The position numbers and the translations under genes were made by a program. Below, in pieces: positions 33,697 through 43,879 of a stretch of 64,000 nucleotides of DNA. Location of the stretch: positions 372,001-436,000 of the forward strand of contig NZ_FMYY01000002.1 in the NCBI RefSeq assembly GCF_900101595.1. Direction: 5' to 3'. The notes under the pieces are model-generated. The model was not told the origin of the DNA and did no database searches. It saw nothing but the letters and a program-made list of their open reading frames with translations. This DNA comes from Paenibacillus sp. cl123. Lineage in GTDB: Bacteria; Bacillota; Bacilli; Paenibacillales; NBRC-103111. Each line of letters opens with the position of its first letter. Positions within the stretch are counted from its first letter, which is position 1.

Positions 33697-36600
33697 TTAA
33701 GCCGTCGTATTCGAATAGAAGCGAATTTTGTAGATCGCACCGTTGGAGTACAGGATAAAATACGTATTCTCCAAGAACGCTGCCCCTTCGTCAACGCTCA
33801 CCTGCAGCTGAAGCAGGTCAGGATCAGCTTCGTCCTCGAGCACAGCTGCAAAATTCGCATTCTCCGATTCCACCGAATCGCGATTAACGATGGCTTCCGT
33901 GCCGAACGGGTTGCTAATGGTCAAGCTGGAGCCGAAAATTTCAGGCTCTGTTACCGTCACATAAAATTGATCGATGAAGCCGGTGTCGTCCGCAGCCGTT
34001 CCAATCAAGGTGATCCGATACGTGCCGGCATGCTCGGCGGCAAGCGTCAAGTCCTGGCCATCGTTGGATATAGAAACAAGCATGCCTTCCGGATCATCGC
34101 TGGAAGCTTTGAATTTGTGTATTGTGTCCAGCGAATAACGGGTGCTCAAGTCTTTGAGCGTCAGCTCCGTTCCGGCAGACAACCGCTTGTCCGGCATTTG
34201 GATGACCTCTGAAGCAGCCGTTTTGTGGAATTCGACGGTCTGCTGCGAGGACTGCGTATGATTGTCTGTGGCCGTAAAGCTGATGATCCCGTTCAGTCCG
34301 TCTTCCAGATAAGGATTCAGTCCGATCAGCTCGTAGCTCCCGCCGGTGATGCCAAGCCAGTAATTTTGGCCGTCATACCCCCGGTCTGTGATAGACATCT
34401 CTACGGTAAACGAATCTCCACCATCCGGGTCCATAAAAAATTCGCGCTGATTCAAAATGCCGATCTCCGGGTAAATATCTACGTTAGATGGCAGCAGAGA
34501 AGCCGGTGCCTGATTCAACTGAAATACATATACGATTTCGGCGAAGCCGTGGGCGCCGTGAGCACGCACCCGAACAGGAACATAAGGGGTCTCGACCTCA
34601 ACCGAGCTGTCTTTGCTTAATTGTACATGGAGCAGCCCGTCAGGGTATGCAAGCTCGGCATGATACCCGTCGGGAAGCGGCTCGCCTTCAGGCTCATAAA
34701 TCTCATAAAACAGCTCATTGCCATCCGTAGCGTAAAATCTATTATAGACGGAGCTTAGGGCTAACGCGCCCGCCGGCTGTTCCTTCAAATAGCTGACGCG
34801 AACTTCGGGCTCACTCGCTACCGGAATGCTGCGGTATCTGGCCAGCAGAACAAAATCGATCCTTCCATTTTTTCCATCGTCGGCCTGGAGATGAAGGGCA
34901 AGCTCCGGTTCGGGAGTTTCCCTATTCAGACGCCCCTCGAAGCTAAGCGTGGAGCCGCTAAGCGTTACGCTAAGTCCGTCCGTGTATGAATCATCCTCGT
35001 AATAAGTAAAAGCAAGGGGATCGCCGTCAGGATCGTCAACCAGGGTATTCAGATCCAGGTCCTCGATAGTTCCGGTATGATCGATATATACATAAGCCAG
35101 CCCTTCGGAGCCGCCCTCTGGGTCCACAAGCTCGGGAGCGTGATTAAACGCCAGGCGATAGGTTAACGGAGTTTCAGCGCCTTGACCGTCCGCCGCCACG
35201 ACTGTAAATTCAATCGCTTCGTCGACGTTCGTCGGATTGCCTCCAAAGTAAAGCATGATTTTTTCATTATCCGGCATGATAGTGGCTTTTACGCCGTTGA
35301 CTGTAACCTCCGACAAGCCGCTATTCGCCCCGTCCTTCAAGCTGAAGGTCAGGGGGTCCCCGTTCGGGTCCAAAAACAGATGGGCCAGCGTTACGGCCGG
35401 ATAAATATAAGCTTCGCCGTACAAGTAATGATAGTAGTCGGTGATCACCGGACTGGCAGTCTCCGGAGCCGAATTCACGGCTCGCAGATGAATATCTGCA
35501 GTAGCCGACAAAGGAGCCGCCTGATCGTAGCGGTATTCCGTGGCGGTTACTCTGAAGCTGGCATCCGCTTCGATCTGCCCCTCAAACATAAGCAGGTTGC
35601 CGGAAATCGAGGCGTGCACATTGCCGGAGGAGAGAGTCTCCACCTCAAAGGTAAGAGGGTCGTTTTCCGGGTCGACGAAAAGCTCGGCCAGACTGATCGG
35701 AGCTGCATAGCTGTTGCGGCCTACGTCCAAATACAGCACTTCGCCGACGGGCGGCAAATTATGAAGCTCTATCGTGTAAGTGATCGTTTCGTACCCGCCC
35801 ATGATATCGGCCGCCGTGATCTCGAATCGGGCTTCGGCTGTTTGATTGCCGGTGAAGGAGAGCATATGCCCGCCCTCCAGATAAGCCGTTAATCCGCCGC
35901 TTGTTGTAGGCTCGGCTATGCTGAACAGAAGCTCATCCTCATCGGAATCTTGGAAATAGTCGTTGAGGTCTACTGTCGCAGGCGTTTCATTCCAGGTACC
36001 GGCAATGGTGACCGGGCTGCCGGTTGGCGCCTGATTGACGGGAACTATGGTGTAAACGGCCCAAGCCGACTCTCCGCGCTCATCCGTAGCCGTAACCGTG
36101 AAGGAGGCTTGCTCCTTGGGAACGCCGGTGATATAAAGATTGCCGCTTTGGATGCTTGTCGTAAGATCGCCTGTAACGGCTGGGTCAACAGTAAATATCA
36201 GCTTGTCGCCGTCCGGATCGCTGAAGTTGCTCGGCAGATGGATGGCCCCCACTTCATTGTGCGCCTGCAAGGTAATAAGCGTTTCCCCGGCTATAGGAGC
36301 CTGATTGACTATAAGGAAGGTAAATTCAAGCTCTTCATACGCTTCGGAATGATCGTATGCCCGCACCGTGAACGTCGTCGTTTCCGTTATGGAGCCGATA
36401 AACGACATTACGCCGCCGTTTATCTGAGCGGTAATGCCATTTACTTCTTCATTAGGCAGAACCTCAAAATAAAGCTCGTCGCCGTCCGGGTCGGAGAAAT
36501 ATGCGCTCAGATCAATACTGGTCAGCGCGCCGTTCCTAGGTGTGCTGATCGCATCCGGCACCTGGACAACTTCCGGTTTGCGGTTCGCCAGCAAATAGCT

Positions 36601-39288
36601 GAAGGTCGCGGTGGCTTCGGCGCCGCCAATATCCGTCGCCGTTACCGTAAAGCTGGCGTCGCTTTGGATCAATCCACTGAGGTAAAGCACGCCGCTCTCG
36701 ATGGAAGCGGTAATCCCGCCCGCTTCGTCCGGGCTGACCGTATAAGTCAGCTCGTCGCCATCCGGGTCGGTGAAGTAGTCGTCCAAGGAAAGCGACACAA
36801 GCTCGTCATTCTTAAACACCGTTTCGTTCCTCGATGAACCCGTAGGCGCTTGATTGATTAATTCGATCGTGAACATAGCACTGATCGTGCCGCCCATCTG
36901 GTCTGTTCCGGTCACAGTGAATACGGCTGTTGCGGTTTGGGCTCCTGAGAAATTTAGATGATTGCCTTCGATATATGCGTTTAATCCGCCGCTTTCCTCA
37001 GTTGAAGTTAGGCTGAAGGTCAGCTTATCCCCGTCGTCGTCCTGGAAAAACTCGGTCAGATCAATCGGGTCTGGAGCATGGTATCTGGCGCCGGTCACCG
37101 TATGCGGCTCTGCGATTGGCGGAGTGTTCGACGGCGTCAGCTGATACACCGCGCTTGCCGAAGCGCCGCTCGGGTCCATTGCGGTAACGGTGAAGGAGAC
37201 GATATCCTCCGGCATGCCGTCTATCAGAAGATAGCCATTTTCTATCGAAGCCGGCAGTTTGGCGGCCTCCAGCGGATCGACAGTAAAGGTCAATTCGTCC
37301 AGATCAGGGTCGCTGAAGTTGGCGGACAGATCGATGGGCGGCACCTCGTTATGAACGTTCAAGGAGACAACCGGCTCGGCGGCAATCGGAGCCGAATTGG
37401 CTATGTCATACGCAAAGACGGCTTCGCCGAAAAGTCCTCCTCCATCGTAAGCCCGGACCACAAATTCCGACGGGCCTGTGATCGCTCCGCTAAACGACAA
37501 GATGCCGTCAATAATGCTGGCCGCAAGCCCGTTCTGCGATTCGGGGGCTCCGGGAGTAACCGTGTAAGACAAAGCGTCGCCATCCGGGTCGGAGAAATAG
37601 GTGGCCAGCGTTACGGAGTCCGGAGTCGTATACAGAGGCACTTGAACAGTAAATGGCGTGCCTGCCGGCGGCCGGTTCTCCAGCACATACGTAAAGGCGG
37701 CGCTGCCCTGAGCGCCCTGAGCATCCTTCGCCGTAACAATAAAGCTTGCATTCGCGGCCAACTGTCCGCTGAAGGATAAAACGCCGCTCGTAATGGAAGC
37801 CGTAACGCCGCCGGAAGTAGGCGGGGATACCGTATACGTCAGCCAGTCGCCATCCGGATCGGTAAAATGCGAAGCGAGTGCTATGGAGGACAGCTCGGTA
37901 TTTTTGTACACAACGGCTGTGACAGGCGAACCCGTCGGCGCGCGATTATCCAGCGTATACGTAAATGCTGCGCTGGTCGAGGCGCCGTGGCTGTCTGTCG
38001 CGACGACCGTAAAGGTCGCGTTGGCCTTGATCTTCCCGCTGAACGACAAGATGCCGTTCGCTATAGAAGCCGTGACGTTGCCGGAAGTAGACGGCGATAC
38101 CGAATAGGTGAGCGGATCGCCATCCGGATCGTGGAAGTATGTGCTGAGCGTAACAGAGGATAGCAAGGAATTTTTGTACGCCGAAAGCGACAGGGGCGTT
38201 CCGACCGGCGGCCGGTTATAGGCAGACGGAGACGGGTCCAGCGTCAGCCGGAACGGCTCGGATTCATACTGGCCGTCGCCCGCGATGATGCTGATATCTG
38301 TCCTGGCTGCGAGCTGCCCGCTGAAGCGCAGTATGCTCTCTCCGGGATTGATAAACGGAACAAGAGGGGTCAACTGCCCATTGTAGGTGTAATCGGTCAC
38401 GGTTACTCCGGCTACCCGGTAGCTGAGCTCGTCGCCTTCCATATCGATAAAATATGGAGAGAGGGAGATGGCTTGGGGCTGTTCATAGACGGCCGCATAC
38501 ACGCTGCCTGTAACCGAAAGGGGGGCTGGAGGCGTATTCGGCAGCAGCTTGATGGATGCAAAGGCTCCTTTGGGATCCATCGCGTACACGGTAAAAGCCG
38601 ATTTCGCGGTTTGTGTCCCGGTCAATGTCAGCACGCTGCCGGAGAGCGAGGCTTCAATGCCGTTCATGGAGGCGGGAAGAACCACATAGTCCAGCGTGTC
38701 GCCGTCCGAATCGTTGAAAAAGGCCGACATGTCCAGCGTATAGCCGGACGTGTAGCGCAGCGAATAAGTAGCTTGACTCACCGTAGGCGCATGATTCATC
38801 TGAACCTCGCCGGGGGCTACGGTTTGCAGATAAGTGGAGACCGAGGAGCGGTCGGTGAATTTTTCCGGGTTGGCGTTAATAAAGCGGACCAGGTCGCCGA
38901 TATCCATCGGACCTTCGTTGGCAGCCTCAAGCACATTGACGGCGACTTGACGGCTATCGCCATTCAGGGTGACCGTAAATGTAGCTTGGCCCGGCTGCCG
39001 GAAGAAAAGCTGAAGATCATGCGTATCCAAATTAACGGATACCACCTGCTCGTCGTCCTCGGTGCCCGAAAGCTGGAAAACTCCGCTGTTGCCGTCAAAC
39101 AAATCTTTTAATTGAAGCTTCATATGCTCGCCGGGCAGCGCGACGATATCATGCACCGGATGAGGAGAGAGATCTGCATGCACGAATGCAGCGGGATAGG
39201 AGGCGGGGGCTATAACCAGGGAAGCGGCCAAAAGACCTCTCCAGGCCTTAAGGGCAAACGGGGGGACATGCTTATTTTTGTTCGACAT
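33697..39288 (-). CDS. Giant secreted protein of ~16 cadherin-like (DPDGD) repeats
   Basis: 1863 residues from the ATG at 39288, which has GAGGT five bases before it; the ATG at 39300 has none. A signal peptide follows (SLVIAPASYPAAFVHA). The protein is then almost only ~95-residue beta repeats, each containing a calcium-type loop (DPDGDPLTYSV, DPDGDELTYTV, DDDGDKLTFSL, DPENDPLTFEV, DPNGDPLTFSL and others, 16 counted) and a strand FTVTATD. The repeats differ clearly from each other, so they are old. No LPxTG motif, SLH domain or C-terminal helix is visible, so anchoring is unclear. It may be a cell-surface or matrix adhesin. Partner glycosyltransferase lies downstream. Confidence 0.88.
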   Translation of the reverse strand: MSNKNKHVPPFALKAWRGLLAASLVIAPASYPAAFVHADLSPHPVHDIVALPGEHMKLQLKDLFDGNSGVFQLSGTEDDEQVVSVNLDTHDLQLFFRQPGQATFTVTLNGDSRQVAVNVLEAANEGPMDIGDLVRFINANPEKFTDRSSVSTYLQTVAPGEVQMNHAPTVSQATYSLRYTSGYTLDMSAFFNDSDGDTLDYVVLPASMNGIEASLSGSVLTLTGTQTAKSAFTVYAMDPKGAFASIKLLPNTPPAPLSVTGSVYAAVYEQPQAISLSPYFIDMEGDELSYRVAGVTVTDYTYNGQLTPLVPFINPGESILRFSGQLAARTDISIIAGDGQYESEPFRLTLDPSPSAYNRPPVGTPLSLSAYKNSLLSSVTLSTYFHDPDGDPLTYSVSPSTSGNVTASIANGILSFSGKIKANATFTVVATDSHGASTSAAFTYTLDNRAPTGSPVTAVVYKNTELSSIALASHFTDPDGDWLTYTVSPPTSGGVTASITSGVLSFSGQLAANASFIVTAKDAQGAQGSAAFTYVLENRPPAGTPFTVQVPLYTTPDSVTLATYFSDPDGDALSYTVTPGAPESQNGLAASIIDGILSFSGAITGPSEFVVRAYDGGGLFGEAVFAYDIANSAPIAAEPVVSLNVHNEVPPIDLSANFSDPDLDELTFTVDPLEAAKLPASIENGYLLIDGMPEDIVSFTVTAMDPSGASASAVYQLTPSNTPPIAEPHTVTGARYHAPDPIDLTEFFQDDDGDKLTFSLTSTEESGGLNAYIEGNHLNFSGAQTATAVFTVTGTDQMGGTISAMFTIELINQAPTGSSRNETVFKNDELVSLSLDDYFTDPDGDELTYTVSPDEAGGITASIESGVLYLSGLIQSDASFTVTATDIGGAEATATFSYLLANRKPEVVQVPDAISTPRNGALTSIDLSAYFSDPDGDELYFEVLPNEEVNGITAQINGGVMSFIGSITETTTFTVRAYDHSEAYEELEFTFLIVNQAPIAGETLITLQAHNEVGAIHLPSNFSDPDGDKLIFTVDPAVTGDLTTSIQSGNLYITGVPKEQASFTVTATDERGESAWAVYTIVPVNQAPTGSPVTIAGTWNETPATVDLNDYFQDSDEDELLFSIAEPTTSGGLTAYLEGGHMLSFTGNQTAEARFEITAADIMGGYETITYTIELHNLPPVGEVLYLDVGRNSYAAPISLAELFVDPENDPLTFEVETLSSGNVHASISGNLLMFEGQIEADASFRVTATEYRYDQAAPLSATADIHLRAVNSAPETASPVITDYYHYLYGEAYIYPAVTLAHLFLDPNGDPLTFSLKDGANSGLSEVTVNGVKATIMPDNEKIMLYFGGNPTNVDEAIEFTVVAADGQGAETPLTYRLAFNHAPELVDPEGGSEGLAYVYIDHTGTIEDLDLNTLVDDPDGDPLAFTYYEDDSYTDGLSVTLSGSTLSFEGRLNRETPEPELALHLQADDGKNGRIDFVLLARYRSIPVASEPEVRVSYLKEQPAGALALSSVYNRFYATDGNELFYEIYEPEGEPLPDGYHAELAYPDGLLHVQLSKDSSVEVETPYVPVRVRAHGAHGFAEIVYVFQLNQAPASLLPSNVDIYPEIGILNQREFFMDPDGGDSFTVEMSITDRGYDGQNYWLGITGGSYELIGLNPYLEDGLNGIISFTATDNHTQSSQQTVEFHKTAASEVIQMPDKRLSAGTELTLKDLSTRYSLDTIHKFKASSDDPEGMLVSISNDGQDLTLAAEHAGTYRITLIGTAADDTGFIDQFYVTVTEPEIFGSSLTISNPFGTEAIVNRDSVESENANFAAVLEDEADPDLLQLQVSVDEGAAFLENTYFILYSNGAIYKIRFYSNTTA

Positions 39289-39831
39289 GGTAAACCTCAT
39301 TTCGTCAAATCTGTAATTCTATCTTACCATGAATATAGTGGAAAATAGAATTGCCCTTTACGAAAAAAAGGCCAAAAGTGATAAATTTAACCGAAAGGTC
39401 CTAGGTTCCAGGAACTGGTTGATCAAGCGGCGACCGGGGCATTCAGTCCCGCTAAACTATATATCCGGGAAACAAATGCGAAGACATGCGAGAATGAGAG
39501 ATTCGGCTGCGGATGCGGAAGATAGGAGAGCGACGTAATGTTTGACGTTCGTTCGGCCGTATAGGGAACAAGGCTGCACAAGGGCAATGGCGATGTCAAG
39601 CGGCGCGAGCTGGAGAAAATGGAGCTGTGGGCTTAGCTGCGGGAGGCGGAAGCTGAGGGGAGTGGGGCTGCAGGCTTAACAATGCGAAGCGGGAGGAAAA
39701 GGAGCTGAGGGTTAACAGCGAAAAGCGCGAGCCGAGAGGCTCTGCCGCCTTACGGACCGCGGCGGTGTTGGCTTGCAATCCCGCGGAGGCTTCGTAAGAC
39801 AGCAGAGCTTTGAGACCGGCTGGACAGCCCA
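39289..39831 (-). other. 543-base leader/intergenic region before the giant repeat gene
   Basis: Contains a palindrome GTTCCAGGAAC (39395-39405), and around 39600-39740 three degenerate ~45-base purine-rich units built on GGAGCTG..GG.TTA. I compared it by eye with c-di-GMP, fluoride and purine riboswitch consensus and saw no match. No credible gene. Confidence 0.45.
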
Positions 39832-41553
39832 TCAGGTTCGCTGCGGTCGGCATACATCCAGCAGCAGGTCATGCTGCTGCTGGGATTCCCAGCTGGCGGC
39901 GAACCGGACCTGATGCGATACGCCCGGCAGATCGTAGCGCTGAACCAGATGCTGCCGCGCCGTCCCTACGATCAACGTATGCAGCCGAACCCGCTTCGTC
40001 TTCCCGAGCTCCGCCAACGCGTCGCGCACAGGGGCGGAGACGGCTCCGACGCCGTCCGTCACCATGACGAAGTCGGCGTCCCGGTAGCGGGGCTCGGAGC
40101 CGACCAGCTCGATGCCCCGGCGCAGCGGAGCGTCGAAGTGGGTCCCGCCCCCGAAGGCAAGCTGAGAGAGGGCGTAGAACGCCGCCCAATCGGGCTTTCG
40201 CCAATAAAGCGGCCGCTCTAGCAGCTCGCCGCGGGCGCCGAACAGCATCAGCAGGAAGTCCCGCTTCTCCAGCATGCTGAAAGCGGCGAAGGTAGCGACG
40301 AAAATTTGCGCTACCCGAAGCTTGGCTCCCCGCATCGAATGCGACGTATCGAGCATGCAGATTACGGGCCCTTTCTCCGGCTCCTTGGACCGTCCCGAGA
40401 TGTTATAGCTGAGCAGCTTGCCTTCGAGCCACTTGACCAGAAAGTAGTTTTCATAATCCGGATCGGAGAGCAGGCTGGCCTCGCTTGGCAGCATATGGGC
40501 AATATCGCCCGACTGGCGCAGATCGTCATAACTCTCCGGCATCCGGATCGAACGGGCCTGCTTGCGCGAAGCTTTGAGCTGCTGCAGACGGCGGCCCACT
40601 TCCTGCAGGAAGCTCAGCAGATCGGGGTATCGCTTCAGCTTCTCGATCCATTCCAGGTATTGGGCGTATTGCTGCCGGTGCAGACGCCCCAGGTCGCTGC
40701 CCCACCGTCTGTTCGCTATACGCTGGCTTGCCTTCAGCAGCTCGGAGAGGTCCGTCTCCGCGTTTTCTTCGCGTTCCAGCGATTCCGAGAGGGCACGGCC
40801 CAGCCAATCTCCGAGCTGCTCATCCAGCTGCCGGAACGTCTCCTGCTCCTTGCGGCGCAGCCGCTCCGCCTGCTTCTCCGCGTCCTTCAGCTCCTGCTCC
40901 GCTTTCGCCAGCTTCTGTCTCAGCTTGTCGCGTCGCATGAAGTCCGTCCGCATCTCCTCCTGCAGAGAGCGGACGCGCTCCTTAAGAAGCTGCACCTCGC
41001 CGGCGACCAGCGGTTTCGCATCGAGCGCCGCCTGCTTGTCCTCCACTTTCTGCTTGCCCTGCTGCAGCGTATAGCCGACCAGCTTCAGGCGCTCAATCTG
41101 CTTGGCGGTCAGATGCTCCTGCACCGTGGAAGATTCCTGCTCCTGCCGGCCTTGCTGCCGCTCGCGCTCGCTGAGACCGATCGTGCGAAGCTGCGCTTCC
41201 TCCTGCTTGCGCCGTTTGACCTCCTCCTCGAAGGTGGAGGTCAGCCACATCAAAGCCTTTAACGCCGTGCGGAAAGAAGCGTTCGCTTGCCCGGCCGTAA
41301 GAGGATGCAGCTTGCGGTAAAAATGCTGCCTGCGCAGCTCCCTGACCATCCAGCGATGGAAGGGCTCCGCCTGGGCATACGGCTCCTCCTCGGGTTTCGC
41401 CAGATAGAAGCAATGGTAGAAATCGGCCAGCAGCTCCACGGTAAACCACGCGGTGCGCAGCTTGACCTCGCGCATCCACTCCTGAGCGGCGCGGGAATTT
41501 GTCACAAACCCGTCGAACACATAGCGATCGACCTTGGCGGCGCGGATTATCAT
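39832..41553 (-). CDS. VWA-domain protein, ViaA-like partner of a MoxR ATPase
   Basis: 573 residues. The N-terminal 330 residues are charged helices with strong coiled-coil character (about 110-260, many E, Q, R, K). The von Willebrand A domain occupies about 385-565 with the MIDAS motif MLDTSHSM (DxSxS), FGGGTHFDAPL and VMVTDGVG. No signal peptide, so cytoplasmic. Domain order (helical N terminus, VWA at the C terminus) and the adjacent MoxR gene match the RavA-ViaA type of chaperone-like pair, which in enterobacteria influences respiratory enzymes and aminoglycoside uptake. The target here is unknown. It lies 126 bases downstream of the ATPase gene on the same strand. Confidence 0.88.
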   Translation of the reverse strand: MIIRAAKVDRYVFDGFVTNSRAAQEWMREVKLRTAWFTVELLADFYHCFYLAKPEEEPYAQAEPFHRWMVRELRRQHFYRKLHPLTAGQANASFRTALKALMWLTSTFEEEVKRRKQEEAQLRTIGLSERERQQGRQEQESSTVQEHLTAKQIERLKLVGYTLQQGKQKVEDKQAALDAKPLVAGEVQLLKERVRSLQEEMRTDFMRRDKLRQKLAKAEQELKDAEKQAERLRRKEQETFRQLDEQLGDWLGRALSESLEREENAETDLSELLKASQRIANRRWGSDLGRLHRQQYAQYLEWIEKLKRYPDLLSFLQEVGRRLQQLKASRKQARSIRMPESYDDLRQSGDIAHMLPSEASLLSDPDYENYFLVKWLEGKLLSYNISGRSKEPEKGPVICMLDTSHSMRGAKLRVAQIFVATFAAFSMLEKRDFLLMLFGARGELLERPLYWRKPDWAAFYALSQLAFGGGTHFDAPLRRGIELVGSEPRYRDADFVMVTDGVGAVSAPVRDALAELGKTKRVRLHTLIVGTARQHLVQRYDLPGVSHQVRFAASWESQQQHDLLLDVCRPQRT

Positions 41554-41679
41554 CAGCTCACCTCATTTCATGTAAGGCTTTGGAAGTCCGGCGAATAACG
41601 CGCGGCCTGCGGCCGATCGGGGTCTCCACTTGCCGTTTCAACTCCCAATCGGCTCCCCGGCCATTTGTTTACGGGACTT

Positions 41680-42981
41680 TTAGAGGGTGTAGTCGTATTC
41701 AATCCCTGGGAGCTCCCGGTCGAACAAGGTGCGGTACAGCCCTTGGAGCGACTGCAGCGTGCGTTCGCCCTGGATGCGCAGATGGGTGTATTTGACTGCA
41801 TAATGGGCGGTCTGCAGAACCAGGAAGTTGCGGTTGCGGATATAGCCCGGCAAGTCCTTCTCCCGCTGCAGCCATTGCACCAGCTTGCCCTGAAGCTCGC
41901 GGGCCGTTTCCTCCAGCTCCAGCTTGCATTCTTCCAGGTTTGCCTTGGCCTTGAGCTGCTCCTCCTGGCTGAGCCGCGCTCCGATCTCTTTCTTGAACTG
42001 GAAGGCATGCAGCGCATCCTCTTGAGCGAGCCAGTGCTTGGCGATCCGGTCATAGCGTCTCAGCGGAAGCTCACGTTCAGTTTCGGCCTTCAACGTTTCC
42101 TGGAATGCCTGCTGGAAAAGATCATGGAGGGTCGTATAATCCTCCGGCAGATCCCAGAGCATATGCGGAGTGAAGACGGTATCCCACACATTCGCCTCGG
42201 TGCGGCCGTTCAGAGCGGCCGAGGTTTGCCACACTTGTCCAATTTTGCGCCAGCGGCGGTCGGAGAGCCGGAATTCCTTCTCCTCCATGGCCGTCTTCAG
42301 CTGATAAAGCATATAGATCAACGTTTCCGGCAGAACGACCTTGACGGAGGCGTTGCGCACGATATCGATATGGGACAGCGAGAGTACGGGAGCAAGCGGC
42401 TCGTCCGTAAGCTGGAACATGCGCTCGTAGCTGGACATCTGTTTCATATATTCGACTTCATACCGGATCAGAAACCGGTCGTACAGCGCTTCCAGCTGCT
42501 CATTGTCTTCGGGCAGCTCATTGGAGGCGGCGATCAGGAAACGCAGCGGGGTCTGCTGCTTGTCTTGACCGTTGAAGAAGATCCGCTCGTTCAGAATCGA
42601 CAGCAGGGCATTCAGAATAGCGCTATTGGCCTTGAAAATTTCATCGAGAAAGGCAAATTCGGCTGACGGAAGATAGCCGTCGGTTTGACGCACATAGTGA
42701 TCGAGCTTGAGCTGACGGAGTGAGACGGGCCCGAACATCTCATCAGGTGTCGTAAAACGGGTGAGCAAATAATCGAACCAGCGTCCGCCGTCGAACAATT
42801 GGGCGACGGCGCGGGCAAGCTGCGACTTGGCGGTGCCGGGCGGCCCGACCAGCAGCGCGTTTTCTCCGGCCATCAGGCCGAGCAACAGAATCCGGATCAG
42901 CTCTTCCCGCTCCAGAAAGCGTGCTTCCAGCTGCTCGATAGCCTGCTCAAGCTTATGTTGGATGACTTCTATATCATTCAT
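41680..42981 (-). CDS. MoxR-family AAA+ ATPase, RavA-like
   Basis: 433 residues from the ATG at 42981 (AAGGGAG upstream, spacing about 11); a longer frame to 43065 is open but lacks a ribosome site. Walker A LLVGPPGTAKSQLA, Walker B EFAFLDEIFKAN, sensor 1 FLIAASNELPEDNE and the arginine finger region LYDRFLIRYEV. The C-terminal 150 residues are helical and include a coiled coil (EEQLKAKANLEECKLELEE), comparable in place to the RavA LARA/triple-helix part. It forms a likely two-gene operon with the VWA gene. Confidence 0.92.
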   Translation of the reverse strand: MNDIEVIQHKLEQAIEQLEARFLEREELIRILLLGLMAGENALLVGPPGTAKSQLARAVAQLFDGGRWFDYLLTRFTTPDEMFGPVSLRQLKLDHYVRQTDGYLPSAEFAFLDEIFKANSAILNALLSILNERIFFNGQDKQQTPLRFLIAASNELPEDNEQLEALYDRFLIRYEVEYMKQMSSYERMFQLTDEPLAPVLSLSHIDIVRNASVKVVLPETLIYMLYQLKTAMEEKEFRLSDRRWRKIGQVWQTSAALNGRTEANVWDTVFTPHMLWDLPEDYTTLHDLFQQAFQETLKAETERELPLRRYDRIAKHWLAQEDALHAFQFKKEIGARLSQEEQLKAKANLEECKLELEETARELQGKLVQWLQREKDLPGYIRNRNFLVLQTAHYAVKYTHLRIQGERTLQSLQGLYRTLFDRELPGIEYDYTL

Positions 42982-43171
42982 CTGCGAGAAAACTCCCTTC
43001 GTTACGTCGTAATCTTGACTCGATTCATTGTACCAGACCCGGTGTAAATTCTCTAACTTGAGCAAGTCGCTTTACTTTGTCTACGCGCTCCAAGGCATGC
43101 TACAATGAGAAAGACGCGGCTGCGGAATTTGCATACGCCCGGCAGAAGAGTATAGAGGAGGACTTCAATTA

Positions 43172-43651
43172 ATGAATGTGTACGAGTTTACCGCCAGAAC
43201 GATCGATGGCCATGAACAACCGCTGTCGGCCTATGCCGGCAAGGTGCTCCTGATTGTGAACACGGCAAGCGCTTGCGGCCTGACTCCTCATTATAAGGGA
43301 CTGCAGGAGCTGCACGAGTCTTATGCGCACCGGGGACTCGTTGTCCTGGGCTTCCCTTGCAACCAGTTCGCCGGTCAGGAGCCGGGGACGGAAGAAGACA
43401 TCAAGCAGTTCTGTGAGCTGAACTACAACATAAGCTTCCCTCTGTTCGCCAAAATCGATGTAAAAGGCGCAAATGCCCATCCGTTATACAAGTATCTGGT
43501 GGACAACGTGCCTGAGCCTTATCGCACGGGAGACATCGAATGGAATTTTGTCAAATTTCTCGTGAACCGCGAAGGGGATGTCGTGAAGCAATTTGGCGCG
43601 AGAACGGAGCCTTCCGAGCTGAAGGCCGATATCGAGGAGCTGCTCGGATAG
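43172..43651 (+). CDS. Glutathione peroxidase-family thiol peroxidase
   Basis: 159 residues. Peroxidatic Cys35 in NTASACGLTPHYKGL (the Sec position of animal enzymes), second cysteine in LGFPCNQFAGQEPG, and the WNFVKFLVNREG signature with the catalytic Trp and Asn. Bacterial members of this group use thioredoxin rather than glutathione, and glutathione is not the main thiol in Bacilli. Cytoplasmic. GAGGAGG precedes the ATG. It is monocistronic, followed by a strong hairpin. Confidence 0.93.
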   Translation: MNVYEFTARTIDGHEQPLSAYAGKVLLIVNTASACGLTPHYKGLQELHESYAHRGLVVLGFPCNQFAGQEPGTEEDIKQFCELNYNISFPLFAKIDVKGANAHPLYKYLVDNVPEPYRTGDIEWNFVKFLVNREGDVVKQFGARTEPSELKADIEELLG

Positions 43652-43664
43652 GTTGCCTGAGCCT

Positions 43665-43715
43665 GCTGCCGCATAACAGGGACGGCGCATGGCATCCGTG
43701 CCGTTATGCGGCAGC
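43665..43715. other. Strong nested hairpin after glutathione peroxidase gene
   Basis: GCTGCCGCATAAC pairs perfectly with GTTATGCGGCAGC; inner arms GGGACGG/CCGTGCC. There is no T run after it on the plus strand. It may stop transcription, protect a 3' end or be a mobile repeat. Confidence 0.5.
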
Positions 43716-43879
43716 GGCGGGATTCCATTATTTTGCCGGCCGCGGCATAAAACGATTTCCTCCCGGCGCAAAACGTTCTATAATAGGCTACAGTAGATCT
43801 AAATCGCTGGGATCTATGGGACGGAAAACGTGTGCATAAACGGCAGGAGCCGTCATGGATGAAGAGGGAGGCCGAACGT

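Noticed and set aside
39340-39480. Possible riboswitch in the leader of the giant repeat gene
   Set aside because: The reverse complement has stem-forming segments and a CCTAGG/GTTCCAGGAAC palindrome, but no match by eye to c-di-GMP-I, c-di-GMP-II, fluoride or purine riboswitch consensus cores.
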